Shown in pieces: positions 28,501-41,767 of a stretch of 64,000 nucleotides of DNA (position 1 is its first letter; each line of letters opens with the position of its first letter). The notes beneath the pieces were generated by a model. That model ran no database searches. It had not been told where the DNA came from and saw only the letters and a program-made list of their open reading frames with translations. Origin of the DNA: Isochrysis galbana (lineage: Eukaryota; Haptophyta; Isochrysidales; Isochrysidaceae); contig CM030940.1 in assembly GCA_018136815.1 (NCBI GenBank), forward strand, positions 1,922,601 through 1,986,600. The letters are read 5' to 3'. The position numbers were made by a program, and so were the translations under genes.

Positions 28501-31500
28501 TTGGAGGTCCACAATACTGCAATGGTGAGGTGCTCACCGCCGACCTTTCCATTCAAAACGTCTTACCGCAAGCCGACGCGGCGGCAATCGCGTCGCTGGA
28601 GGCCCTGTCGCCCGGCGCCGAGACCTCGAGCGATAGAGCCGCCATGGATGCCCTCGGTGTCTTCTTACCGCCGCGCTTGGCGCAGCTAGAGCGTTGCGTT
28701 GAGCAACTTGAGTGGCTCACGGCGGCACCGCCCATCGGGATCTTAGATGACGCGAATGGCGTACACGCAGCTCGGCGCTCAGTGCCCCATCGCCGTCCAG
28801 AGCTCTCGATCGTCGAATTCGGACTGGTTGGCGCCTCGTCTGACGACCAATGCGTGCCCGAGCCACCTGTCGGGCCGCCCGGCGTGACGCTGCATGAAGA
28901 CGGATCCCGGCCACTCATGAAGAGCTGCCAGTGGCTACTGTCAGTGGCTCTGCGCGCAATCGATGCGCAGGGCGAGCGTCTGCGCAGGCGCATCGCTACT
29001 GGTACTGCCGACGGCCCGCCAGAGCTGGCTTGTCTCTGTCAAGCCGCAAGGCTCGCGTGCATACGTGCATGCTTGCTCTTGAAGACGTTGCGCTCAACAC
29101 GCGATGGCAGCGCTAAGTTAATGGCCGCAAGAGCTGAGGGAATATCCAAGCAAGCGCAGGGGCTGTCGAAGAGCCTGCGCTCGGTAGCACAGCTCTTGCG
29201 CACGACCCTCGCTGCGCCGAGCACGACTGCTCGCTTAAGTGTGGAGGAGCCGGCAGTCGCATGGCACTGTCGCATCGCGCATCCCCTCGAAGATGTGGTG
29301 ATCTTATTTCGTGCCCTTGTCGAGTTGGCCGAAGCAGGCTCACACCTCGTACCCAACTGCAATGACAATCTTGATGGCAACCCGCGAAGATGGCTCGAAG
29401 ACATCCTCACACCCATCTCACCCGAGCTGCCGACTTTCCTGCATGGCGTGAAGGATCTACTCGCGGCCGCAGTCGAGCAAGCTGAACGACTGGTGGAGCG
29501 ACGCACCCTGGCCCGTAATACAGAGATCGCAACGGCGCGTGAGGCTGCATCGGCCGCCGCCACCGCATCGAGGAACGCGGCGGCAACGTCCACAGCCGCT
29601 ACGCAAGGGGGCTCCGGCGGCCATCGCCTGGCACTCGACTTCGGCGACGGGATGGAACTTGATGAAGGAGACTTCCGAGCTGTAGTTGAGAGAGCTGGTG
29701 CAAGCGCAACGGCTGTTGGAACCACCAAACCAGTGGGAGGCGCTGGCATCACTATAGCCGAACCCAGCGGCAACGGAAACAACTCCGTCAGCGCCAACGC
29801 TAGCGACGGCCTCCTCGTTTTGCTCGAGTGCATGCGCTTGTGGTTCGCTTTGCAGCCGCGCACCGCCGCGCGCCTGACGCACGAGGCTGTGGCGGCACTT
29901 CGACCGGTGGTTGAACTTTCCGCGTCCAAAACGGCGTTAAGAGCTCATGCGGATGCCATGAGGCTGGCCGCGATGAGGTGTTTGGCGATGCTGATTGCTG
30001 CGCGGCGAATGGTCGAGGCAAAACGCCCTAGTGCTAGCGGTGGAGCGGAGCGAAGTTTTGACGCGATGCCCACAAGCTGTGGGCCATTGATTACGCTCTG
30101 GGAGCAGTTGAATTGCACACGGCTCGACGAGGCCCGTGCGGCTATTGGTGCAAGGCGCGGCGAGGGAGACGGGCTGCTATGTGAGGCGATGCGGGCCGCG
30201 ACGGCCTTTGCGCGCGCCTCGCCGGCCGTGCTGCCCGATGGAGGCTCCCCACGGGAGCTCACGCCGTACATGCGCCTCGTGCGTGCGGCGGCCGATGCGT
30301 GCGCAAAAGTGGGAGGGCACGTGCCCCCAGCTGGGGTGCGCTTGCCCTTGGAACCTCGCACCCGAGTGGTGCTCGCACGTATGCTGCTCGAGCACCTGCG
30401 GATGCGCGTGCGAATGCGGGAGATTGCGAAGACGAAGTCTATGGCGGGGGAGGAGGTTGATGATGGTTGGGATAGCACGACAGATATTGCGGACGGTGAT
30501 GATGGCTCTGGTGCTCTGCTGGACGCCCTACGAGACACGCATTGGGCGGTGTGTGCATAGCTCCGCTACCTATTCCCTTATCCTAGCGGCACAACGTTGA
30601 TTTCGTAACCTGATATGCAAAGGCCTGACTGCTCAGCTTGGCACATTGTACAAGCGGCCGTGTGCCACTGTCCCGTCTTTCCGATGCTCTGTGGCCCCTA
30701 ACCGAAGTCTGTTACCCGTGCCAGACGCGCATGGTTGCTCTTTGCGGCCTTCGCACTCTGTTTGAGGTGACCGTCGACGAAGAGCACCCGTCCCTTCTCG
30801 CCGACGCACTGACAGCCATCATGAGACCTCATTCAGGTGCCCTATCATCCAAGCCGGTCGTTCTGACTAGCGCCGGACTTTCTTAGACTCACCGCCCCCG
30901 CACCCTCACGGCGTGAAACCGTGCCCCAAAACGGTTTTAGCACTCCTGCCTCGGCATTAATCCAAGCCTTCGACGCCCCTACCTCTCCTCTTCCCAGACG
31001 ACGGGCAGCTGGTCGATGCGCTGGATGGCGTCCCTCTGCATGTGCTGTTGGCCTTAATGTCTCTCCCTTCAGAATCTTCCGACGAGGCTGACGTCTCGCT
31101 CTTGCTGAAGCGGCGTGCCTGCCAGAGCGCCCTTCCACCACCAGTTCTGTCGCCAACGTTTGAACGGTACGTGCACTAACCAAGGCGTGTGCCAGATAAC
31201 AATTGCATGTGTGGAACTCGTGTTTTGACGAGATTGGAATCACACGTCCGCCCAGCGCGAGCGTCGGCCAAAGACGTTCACGTGCTTCATTAATCGCGAT
31301 CTGCACCACTTGGCAGACATGCGACAGCCATCCTATGCCTCTCCGTCTCTTGCGCCGTTTCGGAGACAAATCGCGATGCATCACTCCTGCTGATTCTTGC
31401 TGCGCACGGAGCAGATCACCCTGGTGATGCCGATGTGTACAGTCGGTCACGTTGCACGCTGCCCGAAAATGTCGCTGATTCCTATGAGTGTACTCCTCAC

Positions 31501-34500
31501 GCCACTGTGCGCGCGATGTGCGCCACGGCACTTGAGAGAGTGGCACACACCGTTCTTGCGGGAGACGTATCGCTTGGGCGATATTCGCTCGAGTCGTGCT
31601 CTCCGGCTATGCGGCTGCTACGCTCACGCACGTGTGGGCTTGTTGCGCTTTGGCTACGGCTCGATCTGCCAATGCATCGGTTGCCGTGCTCGCTCTTCAT
31701 GTCCAACCAGCCACTAGACATCGCATCAGCACCGCGCGAGCCACCCATCCGGCGAATGCTCTACGAACTTCATGTGCCCATTACAGCGGCGGCTGCGCTC
31801 GCTACCAACCACGCTGCGCTACTGCTCACCTCGAAGCTCCTTGGCATGTCTGGGGGAGCAGCCGATATTGTGCTCCAGGACTTGCCCTATGTGCTGGCCG
31901 CAACTCTGCCCCTGCGCTTCGCGAGCCAACAATCACAGAGGCATACCGCCGCCCTAGCACTCAGATTCCTCGGCCAAGTGATTGCTCCCACCTCTCTGGC
32001 TACGGCAGCTGCCGAGCGACACGCCGAGCTCATCGAAGCGCTCGTCTGCTCCGCCTCCTCCTTGGGCGCCTCAGCGCTTCCGTTGCATCCCACGGCGTTG
32101 GTTGTTCAGGCCCTTCACAGCGAGGCTGTTTTGGGATCCCCGAGTTTGGGTAGCGCACTCGGCCACCTTCCAAAGGGTCAGCTTCACCGGATCATTATCC
32201 GCGCGCACGCTATCGCCATAGCGCAATATGGGCATCAGGAACAGTCCGGCGTCTGTCCCAATGCCGGGGGGCATGAGGCGGATGCAATGGCAACTAGGCG
32301 AGATGCATCGCTAAGTGGCGATGGATGTACAAGAACCACGATGGTGTCCGAGCCCACGGCGGGGCATCTAGCGCTGGTGCGCACTACTAGGGCGGCCGAC
32401 CTGGCTCCCCTGGAGATTCTCATTTCGCACGGGATGATTGGGGACGACGTCTTGCGGCGAGGTGCAGTACCCCACCTCCTTCAATCCGCTCTCTGCGATG
32501 CTCTGGTTGTAAGCTACACTTTGCAAGAGGAGCGCGTCGGCGTGGACGCCATCGCCGCCGCGGCCACATGCGCACGGGCCGCGCAGTTGCTGAAGTTGCT
32601 GCATGCTACAATGCCGGCCGAGGCACGCAGCCGCTCCGCCGCACGCACCTTACCTGCGGGGCCGGTGGTACTTCGTCGCACAGCCCCACCGCTGTGAACG
32701 CGTTCAATTGGTGGCCCACACTCCCGCTCGTAGGTCCAAGCGACTCTTGTGCGACGAATGCTGCGGTCGTGCGTCCCCGCAGCAGCCGCTGGATCCGCCG
32801 CAGCAGCCTCCGTTATTACTGAGTACATTAGCCCATCGCTTTCACTTGCCCAAACGAAGGTTCTCGCCGAGCTGCCGCCCTTGGGGCTAGCGCTCAGTTG
32901 CGACAATCTTCCCGATGATGGAACCCACTGGTTGTGCGCACTCTGCAACGCGCAAGGTGTTGCACGCCCGCAAGCAGCTCGCGCTGTAGACGCTGCTCGG
33001 GCATTAGATAGCGCCAATACCGGCGACAACAGCAATGGTAGCGGCGGTACAAGTGCCACGCACCGTTCAGACCTAGACCTCGTGTGCAACGAGCTCGACT
33101 TTTGCTCTGGCTTCGCTGACACGCGTTGGATGTACGAGCTGCGTGGGGCCTTGCTACACGGGGCGCGGCTTTTGCGCTCGCCAGCTGTCGTGGCATTGCT
33201 GCCCGACGGTACCGTCTCTTGTTGTAGAGCATGGCTGCTGTCTCTCCGCGGTGACAATTTACCTGCGGCCTTCCTCATGCAGACAATTGGTCACTGCCTG
33301 GGACTACTTGCGATGTCGCCATGCCTCACCCCTGGACCGGCTAGACAGCCTGATCCTGGCCTTGGTGACGACTTGCCTGCTCACTTACTTGCGTTGCGCT
33401 CATTGCATCGAAGTCTCCTTGGCGACGGGGATGGCGGTATACGCGGAGCGTTGCTAGCCAGCCATGTATTGCAACACGTATTTGCCAAGAGGGCTCTCGC
33501 GTGCGCGCCCGCCCTCGCGGCGTTGCGCGCCTTCCAAGCCAGTGGGAAGGTCACCGAACGATCTGTCGCTTTCGAGCTCGAAGAGTACTTTGACGAACCC
33601 TCCGACTCACGTGTGGCGGGATACGGCGAATTTCTCGTGGAGGACTTGGTCATCGCAAACGCGGGTGACGCTGAGCTTTGGGGAGGGATCGGGCCGTCCG
33701 GTTGCTTGGATATGTGGGTATGCGATGCGGCGGCGGCGCTCTTGGCGGAATGTGACGATCCGTTGCTGTCAGCGTGCGCCGCTATTGCGGCAATCGACAA
33801 GGCAGCCGCCACTGTTCTCTTGCCCACCGCCTTGGCGCAAGTGTCGTGCAGCCCGACGACTTCTATGGCGCTGGCTCGTGCCCTCAACGACGTGTGGTCG
33901 TCGCCGGCACGAGGCGCTTGCAAGGTTGCAATGGAAGTCACCCTCGCAGCACTAGTCGAGATTGGCGGCAATGCGGGCGCGCCTACACTTGGCGAGGTGC
34001 ATTTAGGCGCCGGTGGTGCACAGATGCCTCGCCGCGCAGCCGCTTACTGCGCCATTTCGGCGCAGTTCTGGCGTTCACTTGACCTTCGGCGCGCTGCGGC
34101 CGCCGCACGATCTATTGGGGCTCGATTCAGCGCTCGCTACTTGGAGGAGCTGCGGCGATCACTTGCCACGACTGAAGCGGCGGCTTCTAACTGTGCAAAC
34201 GTCGATCACGGAGCGATGTTAACCCCTGCCTTCACCACACATGATCAACCAGTATTGTTAAACCTGTCGGAACTTCATCGACATCGCAGTCGGGACGATT
34301 GTTTCGATGGAATCAGCCTTGCCGCTTCCGACGCCTCCCTTGTCGAATGGGCACGTAGGAATAGCCCCGCGTCGCTTTTGTCAACCAGTGGCCACGTGAC
34401 GTCCGTAATCGATGGCCGGAAGGCTGCTAGCAACGTCTTAGCACCGCTTATCCATAGAAGCTGCTTCACAATAGCCGTATCGCATATTGCGTGGTCGCAC

Positions 34501-37500
34501 TTTGCGGGCATCGGCGAGAGTGGAGCGCGAGACGCCGCTACTGTGGACATTGCTTGGCGACTTGGGTCATGGCGCGGGGTTGCGGCTGACAATGGCCCAG
34601 CCTTCACCGATTGCGCTGCCCTGAGCGGTGCCGATGCCATAAGCGAGGCCGTGCACGCACTCCGCGCCCTAGATGCAGCCGGAGAACTAGCATCCCCGGA
34701 CGCGTGCAAGTTAGCCTCGGCTCGCATCTGGGCTGCGACAGAATCGGGGATGAGGCGGCGCATGCAGGCTTTGATAGGTCGCCACCCCGAGAGCGTCTTG
34801 GGTACGACTCGCGATTTAATATCACTCTCTATGTGTGCATCGATGAGCATTGCCGCCGCTGCCCTCGCCGGTGTTGGTTCGAGCACCTGGCAGAGTGGTA
34901 AAGGAAGGACGCAAGGGATAGGCTCGCAATCAATGCAGGGAAGTGGAATTAGCCTGGGCTCTCAATATGGCGACGGAGAGGCCGTTACACGACTTGCAGT
35001 CATCAAAGGCTCTATAGGAGGCCTCGATGCTGTCCTCACGGCCCTTGACCGAAAGAGAGCTCGCTTGCTGGACGGGTGTGGTACGACGCGAGAAATCGAG
35101 ATGTGCACGGACTATCGGGCGCGCGCCTTGCGGACGTGCGTGCGCGAGCTCGAGCCATTGATCGCATGCCACATGGCACTTTTGGATGCAGCAGGCGCCT
35201 CGCGCGCCGACATCTCTTCGTTGTGGCTGCGAGCGGCTCGCACTACCCGCAGGTGCGGTGACGGCATGACTGCGCGGTCCATGCTTTACCGAGCTGCCGA
35301 AGAGCTGAGGCGCACAGACGGCATGGTGAAGGAGGAACTCCAGGCGTTGGTCATGTGGCAGAGCGCGAAGTTATTGTGGGTAGACGGCGGCGCCGCCAAG
35401 GCAGAGGCGGTACGCGCCTTTGCATAGGACATCGGGAGTTTTGTGCTCATGCCCATGTGAATCTATGCATTTCGGGTCCATGCGCGTTTCTCTTATTCGT
35501 GTGCGCCGAGCGTAAGGGCACCTGGCAGCACATCACCGACTGCTGCACATACTGAGGGCTCTTTTTTCCTTGCGTGTGCCACCAGGTCCGCTTAGCGCGT
35601 GCGCTGCACGCCATGTTGGGCCGGCCGGGGAGTCGTCTTTCGCGCCACCTCATGGCAATGCGCGTGCGTGTCGCAAGAAGACACGGGGGGTGGCTAGATG
35701 ATATGAGGTTAGAGCGAAGAGGGGCGGTCGAGGAGGTGCGTGCTATTTTCGTGTTGAGGCCTAGGCCCGCCGGGGAAGGCGGCAACCGAACGGCCCCACT
35801 GCGGCGTTCTCTTCCGATGCACCTGATTGGTAGCCAGACTTGCACGTCCTGTGATTTCACCACTTGTAGGTGCTTTTAGGCGCTCAACGTCTTGCGGACG
35901 AGCTCAGCCCGAAGGCCTCCGCAAAGGCGCACTACGCACTCGGAAGTTTCTATCAACGCCAGCATCTGGCTCTCCGGGAACAGGTGCAAGGCTCAAATCC
36001 AGCTTCCACGCGTCTTCAGCCCCCGTTTGCTTCAGTGATAGCTTGTTTCGATGATGGATGTGCTTCGAGCCTGACAATTTTCTGGCTTCCTGCTGCATTG
36101 AGGTGGTTCTCCCGCGCTTCCATGCAGGGGGCAAGTGCGGGTGCGCTGCGTGCTCGCGTCGTGCGGTCGAAGCTTGAAAGCGAGCTCAGAGGCGTCTTGA
36201 CGCAGCGGATGGCGCTAGACGAAGAAGAGGAAATGGCTACAGTCGCAAGCCGGAGCCGTTTGCCAGCAGATGGGCGATCGTTGCAAGGAAACGCAGCTGC
36301 GCTAAAGAGAGCNNNNNNNNNNNNNNNNNNNNNNNNNNNNNNNNNNNNNNNNNNNNNNNNNNNNNNNNNNNNNNNNNNNNNNNNNNNNNNNNNNNNNNNN
36401 NNNNNNNNNNNNCAAGCAGCGACGAATGTTGGCGGACTTAGAGCGCAACCTTCGCCGAAAGATAGAGCAGCAACTACAGGTGTCATGCCGGGATGGCGGG
36501 ACGGAAGGGAAGGGAAGATGGAAGTCAACACCACGGTGCCCTGATCACCGTGATCAATGTGCGCAAAGAAACTGGAGCACGCAGATGCGACTATGACAAC
36601 CGTGGAAACGTGAATTAGGCTTCGCGTGCTTTCACCGCATCGCCCATGCCTGCAATCCCTAAATTGCGATGTTGACCATTTACACCCGGCGACCTCAGCA
36701 CGGCGGTGACGACGCGGCTGCAGAGGCGGAGTCTGCCGATTACGCAGAGCACGCCCTCCTTTCCTTTCTTTTCTCTATCACTGCCGATCCCATGCCGGCG
36801 GCGGCGGCGGCGGCGGCAAGCTTGTGGACGGAGCATGCGCAGTCCTTGCCCAGTCTCAATGGGTTGCTTGAAACCCAGGTGAGTCCGCTAGGCCCTCCCT
36901 CCTCTACCCCCCAGCCTTAAATGCTGCTGCGCTTCGCGATGCGCATTTTCACCTTATTCAATTTGTCTTCTCTGGCAGCTAGTCACCTCTCAATATGATG
37001 TACCTCCAATCATCCATGATTGTCACAGGTGAATTCTTCGGCGATGAGGGTGGTAGACTTCTTGCCATTTGTCCCACAACTCATAGCGCGCGCTGGGCTC
37101 GACAGCGGGGCGTCGGCGATTCAAGGAGATGAAGATCCACATTCACGTCCTTTTGCCACTGCATTAGAGACGCAAGAGATCCCGACACGGCCAGTACAGG
37201 CTGTTTCATACGAAAGAGCGCTGGGTAGCCTGCTGCGTCAAGCAGCCCGCGCAGATCCAGCTGAAGCTGTGCGCTGGTGCTTGCTTTCGCTCTGCACCCC
37301 GAGGGGTGAATTCTGGGATGTACCGCGTGCCATGCTACCCTCCTCTACTGCTGAGGGTCGACGAGCCGCACTAGCGGCTTCTCTCGCCGTGCAACTTCAT
37401 GCGGACGCGCCCGCCCGATCGTCCTCGGTTGAGAAGTTGCGCGATGCTTGCCTCGCTTTGGCCAGCAGGGCAGTGGATGCCTGCGACAAAGCAGCGGCAT

Positions 37501-38986
37501 TGGCCACGGACACCCCACCTTCCAGCCTCGCTGCCGCCGTCGCCGTGGATGCACAAGAGCTCTTCTCGCTGTGTGGCAACGCCGGACAATCTTTGCCTGC
37601 ACTCCTCAGCGGGCACGCCGGCGCCCCTTCACTTGAGCGCTTCGAACGGAGCTGCCGCGTGGTGGGTTTGTCTCCTCAATCGCTGACCATCCGGCTTTGC
37701 TGCGTCGATGCAAGTGGTACCCGCCACCCGTTGTCCATTCGAGTAGCACGACGTGCAGGTGGCTTTCGTGCTCACGCAGAGGCCATCCTTTCCCAGGCAT
37801 TGTCCGAGGTCCATTCTCATGCCCGAACCGCAGGAGCGCTCGCTCTGCCGATCGTGCCGCTGTGCCACAACACCGCTTTAAGCGGATGGGTGGAAGGTGG
37901 TGTCATCATGGGCAAGTGGCTAGAGCGCGAACATGCCGATGCACACGCAAGTGGCATTGATAATCTGAGCCAAGCCGAGTGCGAGCATATGCTGCGCGTC
38001 GCTCAAGCAAGGGACAAGGAAGCCTGTCGTCATGTCGCTTCCGAATTCGGTGGCGGAACGGCTGCCGCGTTGACCGCCCTTCGGCGTGCGCACGAAGCGA
38101 TCCGCCCGTTGCTCCACCGATGGCTCATGCCCAAAGGAGACTGTCCTGCTCAGTGGCTCAAGCGCCGCGCAGACTTCAGACGCTCCCTTGGTGCTGCAAG
38201 TGTCTCAGCATGGGCCGTGGGTATCCCCGCCCGACCTGCGCATTCCATGCTCCTTGAGCAACACGCAGCCGATGCGGCGGGGATTCTACCATTGGCTCGC
38301 ATCGTTCACCTAGACCTGCAAGCGCCCGTTTCTGAGATACAAGCCTACGAGGCCAGCCAGCTCGCCGACATTGAAGTGACGTTGCCATCGCCCAAGGTGT
38401 ATTATGTGCCCTCGCACTCGTCAGGCATGATGGCACCCGCCTGTCCACCAACGGTGGAATGTAGGAGTGAAATGGGGAAATAATGTAGATCTCACGCCTG
38501 TAAGCCCACGGCAAGCGTAAGGATGAAGATGTATTGGATGCACCTAGCCTTCGTCAACACCCCGATGCCTCTCAGATCTAAACCCGTGCCGAGGCCTGAT
38601 CGTGCTCGCCTCCTGTGCCGCAGGGTGTTCCATTCCGATTGACCCGCGAGATGGTTGATGCACTCGGGCCGTGTGGTGTTGACACTGTCGCCTTTGTGCG
38701 AATGGCGGTTTCCACCCTTGAGACTGCCTTTGCTTCCCGAGAGAGAGTCGGATTCATCTTGAGAGCTTTGCCACGTCTTGATGCACACCGTGCCGCCTTA
38801 GAACTCATTTCATCATTCGACCGTTCTCTCATCAGCGCAAACGTTGAACTTTCGTTGCACCACACTCTACGTCGCCTTGAAGGCAATGTGAAGGGAGCGG
38901 AAGCCGTCGTGAAGGACCTTATCGCAGATGCCGTCGACGAGTGCGCGCTAAGTGGAATGCACGTAGCCTGGAGGTGCTGGTTGTGA
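25553..38986 (+). CDS. ATM: ATM/TEL1-like PIKK with degenerate kinase core
   Basis: A giant multi-exon gene, roughly 3,900 residues (human ATM about 3,060). In order: a TAN-like N terminus (LGSIAVKGQKLKAARALAQL, then WKQTFGAIAKYLR); about 2,500 residues of helical-repeat sequence, mostly in two long exons (26859-about 30550 and 32749-35427); FAT (LWLRAARTTRRCGDGMTARS near 35220; KQRRMLADLERNLRRKIEQQ after the gap); PIKK kinase region on 37029-38396; VPFRLTREMV and FATC on 38624-38986, ending HVAWRCWL at the stop. The NLSQAEC...M block before the kinase C-lobe matches the ATM S-x-x-QC feature, favouring ATM over ATR. Well-phased introns: 26399-26472, 26770-26858, 36879-37028, 38397-38623; others approximate. 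The catalytic residues are not conserved (see findings). A 100-N gap at 36313-36412 removes part of one FAT exon. The start could also be the Met at 25601. Confidence 0.8.
36313..36412. other. Assembly gap (100 N) inside the ATM-like gene
   Basis: Exactly 100 N; coding sequence of the FAT domain resumes at about 36413 in frame with the helix KQRRMLADLERN. Confidence 0.98.
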
Positions 38987-39311
38987 CTGCAACGGGAAAT
39001 GGGGTCCCACGGCGCTCAACGTTCGCCAGCTAGAGGTGGGGGGGCTGGGTTAGGGTTAGCAGGAGCCCCAAAGAAAATTATCGTCGGACCGGTTCCCCAC
39101 GTCTCTCTCCCCGTGCAAATCCGGCAATCCGAGGTGCTAGAGCGATGGCGACCGAGCTCCCTGATTGATAGGCCGTCCTTTTAGACCTTTGCCACTCCCT
39201 CGCCACAAAGTTTTCTCCGTCGTCTCGCATGCTGTGCGCTGCCCACGACATCACTACTCACTCACCTGCAACCATGGAGGATGGAGATGCTTGAACCCGC
39301 CATTCACTTTT
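38987..39311. other. Intergenic, 3' flank of the ATM-like gene
   Basis: Holds a short telomere-like GGGTTAGGGTTAG (39049-39061) beside GTGGGGGGGC. No gene is seen. Confidence 0.5.
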
Positions 39312-39440
39312 GGGCCGGAGGATGGATCCAGGTTTCCGCGAGCCCAAAAGGAGCAAACAAGGTTTAGTGGAGCAACCCAGGGATAAGAGGAGCAAACCAG
39401 GTTTAGGAGGAGCGAACCTGGTTTAGGGGGGGGGGGGGGC
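39312..39440 (+). repeat. Dispersed repeat D, copy 1
   Basis: Begins GGGCCGGAGGATGGATCCAGG, continues TTTCCGCGAGCCCAAA, and passes into tandem AGGAGC-AA-CCAGGTTTAG units before a G-run. The same order occurs at 46265-46530. Confidence 0.8.
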
Positions 39441-40610
39441 GTTAAGGAGGGGGGGGGGTCGCAAGTGGGAGTTCGCGCGGGGCGAGACGGGGAGTGAGGG
39501 AGAGGGAGAGCGAGTGCGAGAGCGAGAGACACATCGCAACGTAGGTTGGGCCAGTGTCTGGCGCGTGGCGCGTGCTCAGCGCAGCGCGAGCGGTGCGAGC
39601 GCGGGCCAGTGCAGTGCGTAGCGAGTGCGGGATTTGGCACACAAGCCAGCAAGGCCAAGGCACCGGGTGGCATCACCCGCACTGCCTGCTGCTCGTGCTC
39701 CTCCTCCGCGTCTCGGTCATCTCAGATCTCGGACTTTTATCACAGTATCAAGGCCTTTAATCAAAGTATCACAGCGGCCAGGAAGCCGCGCATACTCGGG
39801 GTCAGGCGTCGGGTTTGCCCCGGCAAAAAAAGGGCTTCGCGCGCATTCACGTAACCCCTTTCGCGCGCTAAATAGTGGTTATAATGGTTTTGTTTTTGCG
39901 TTCAGCCCATCCGGTCCCCTAAGTATCCGCCAAATATCCATGGATATCCATTTTTCGGCCAAAGGCCTAAATATCCGTGAGATGTATCCGGATATATATG
40001 TCTGCCAACCCCTACCTAGCTCGCCTCGGCGAACGGCGAACGGCCTCCATGAGGGCCGGCCTCATGGAGGTTGGGCCGAGTCGAATTATCGTATGCCTGC
40101 GGCGCGATGGGCGGGGATATGTCACTACCGGACTGTGCGACCCTTGAGATCGAGCGTGCGACCCACGAGGCGGGACCTCGCACATCCCTCGCGAGGCGCT
40201 TGCTTGAGCTTGGGCTCCACACGCCACCAGGCGCGAAGGTCGGTTTCTTCCAAAGGGCCTTAAAAAACAACGAGAGAAGATAGGGCTACACGCCCCGAGC
40301 AACAAACATATACGGAAGATGATAAGCCCTCATTACATGGTGGATAAAGACTTCAACCTTGAAGAAACATCGGGGGACCTATCGCAGGCGGCGAGAGGAT
40401 TGGATATACGAAACATCACTTAGGATAGTTAAAAACTTTACTAGCAGAAAACTTAGCGGAGATCAAAGTAAGATCACACGGATGCAAGGGAGGGTACCTC
40501 GAGCAAAGTTAGAGCACAGGAGAAATCACAGTCTCCCGCCCCCTTCTCTCCGACTCCTGGCCGAAGCAGCGCGCACGGCCTCCCCGGAACTTGTTTCTCC
40601 GCTAAAGAGG
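39441..40610. other. Intergenic repeats, no gene seen
   Basis: Includes a GAGCGAGTGCGAGAGCG patch (39505-39530), AGTATCACAG/GGTATCAAGG words (39740-39775) and an AT-rich stretch (39915-40000) with AAATATCC words. The open frames are short and featureless. Confidence 0.4.
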
Positions 40611-40708
40611 GAACTGGGGAAGGGGGGATTAGGGTTGGGTCGTAGGGAGGTTCACTAGCACACTGCCTCACGCCGCACATGTAGCGGGAATTTTTAAGAA
40701 GTTTTTTA
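40611..40708 (+). repeat. Dispersed SINE-like repeat, copy B
   Basis: Same core as 6766-6880 and 46859-46976, starting GAACTGGGGAAGG and ending TTTTTAAGAAGTTTTTT; shorter in the 5' G-rich part than the other two. Confidence 0.75.
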
Positions 40709-41767
40709 ACACTAACCAACTCGATGGGAGTGGCATATATATGGGGGGGCAGGCAAAGGGGGGGCCTGGGGGATCCCTTGGACCCCCCGGAGGGCTGGAA
40801 TTAGTGGTTAAAAAGCGTGAGTGACCGGCCTAGCGGAGTGAAGAGATGGATAAACCTTAAACCTTTTAATAGTCTCGCCGCACCCGCGGCCGTGGACCCT
40901 CTACTTTCTACTCACGTAGGAGAACTTTCTACACCCCCACTCCCCCGGCCCTTCTCCCCCCGCCATAAGGCGACTCCCCCCGTGCACTACTAGGGGGATA
41001 GGGGTGAAGGGCTTAGATATGGTCCGGTGGCCCGCGCCTCCCCCCGGTGATCATTCCCCCCCTTCCTCCTGTGTCTCCGAGTGGGCGGCGGCCTCAGCCC
41101 CGACTTATCCTGTAAACAGGTGCGGGACTTACCTATTTTTCGGTGAGCGGAGCTCTCGCTCCGCCCACCCCCTTCTCCGCGCGCTCTCTCCCCTCTCCTG
41201 CAGGCACGCGCGATGGCGCGCCTGCGGCAGGCCTCCAGCTGCCCTGTGGCGGCCCTTGGAGGCTCCTGGAGGCCAGCTGAGGGGGCAGAGGAGGCTGGGG
41301 CTGGGCCCTGGCCTCCCCTGCCTCTCCCTCGCTGGTGCTCCCGAGCCTCTGGGGCCCCCAATCTGCACGTGTCTGCCTGTCGACCAGGGGGGGAGGGGGG
41401 GTTGGAGCGATGGGCTGGTCACGAGGGGCCAGGATGGGCGAATGGGGCGATCCTGTGGGGAAGGGAGTGGGTCAGTAGGGCAGTGGCCTCCTGGCAAGCC
41501 ATCAGGCGTGCCAGGAGGATGGGTGGTTCCTCCCCCATGGCAGGGGAGGAGTGGAGAGAGGGGGGGGCTCGTGCCCCCCCATGGGTCAACCAAGTATAAA
41601 CTTAGTTGGAGTGAAGAGATGGAGGGGGGCTGGCAAACCAAGTAAAAATTTAGTCGTGATGCGTTGTTTAGAGCCCCATCCCTTGCATAGTCGCAAGCGG
41701 GCAATACTGCGCACCCCTTCGACTTGTCACCCGTTGGCGCAGACCATGGTGTGCGCTTGAGCTTGAG
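40709..41767. other. Intergenic GC-rich DNA with short repeats
   Basis: AAAGCGTGAGTGACCGGCCT (40814-40833) resembles 17556-17576. GGAGTGAAGAGATGGA occurs at about 40835 and 41609. ACCAAGTATAAACTTAGT and ACCAAGTAAAAATTTAGT lie at about 41589 and 41638. Large frames in 41000-41700 are Pro/Gly-rich shadows without domains. Confidence 0.4.

Noticed and set aside
40640-40660. Possible tRNA T-arm in the SINE-like repeat (TTCACTAGC)
   Set aside because: No acceptor/anticodon stems could be folded around it, so no tRNA is called.
41004-41645. A 213-codon Gly/Pro/Trp-rich frame
   Set aside because: Low-complexity GC-rich DNA with frames open on both strands and no homology.
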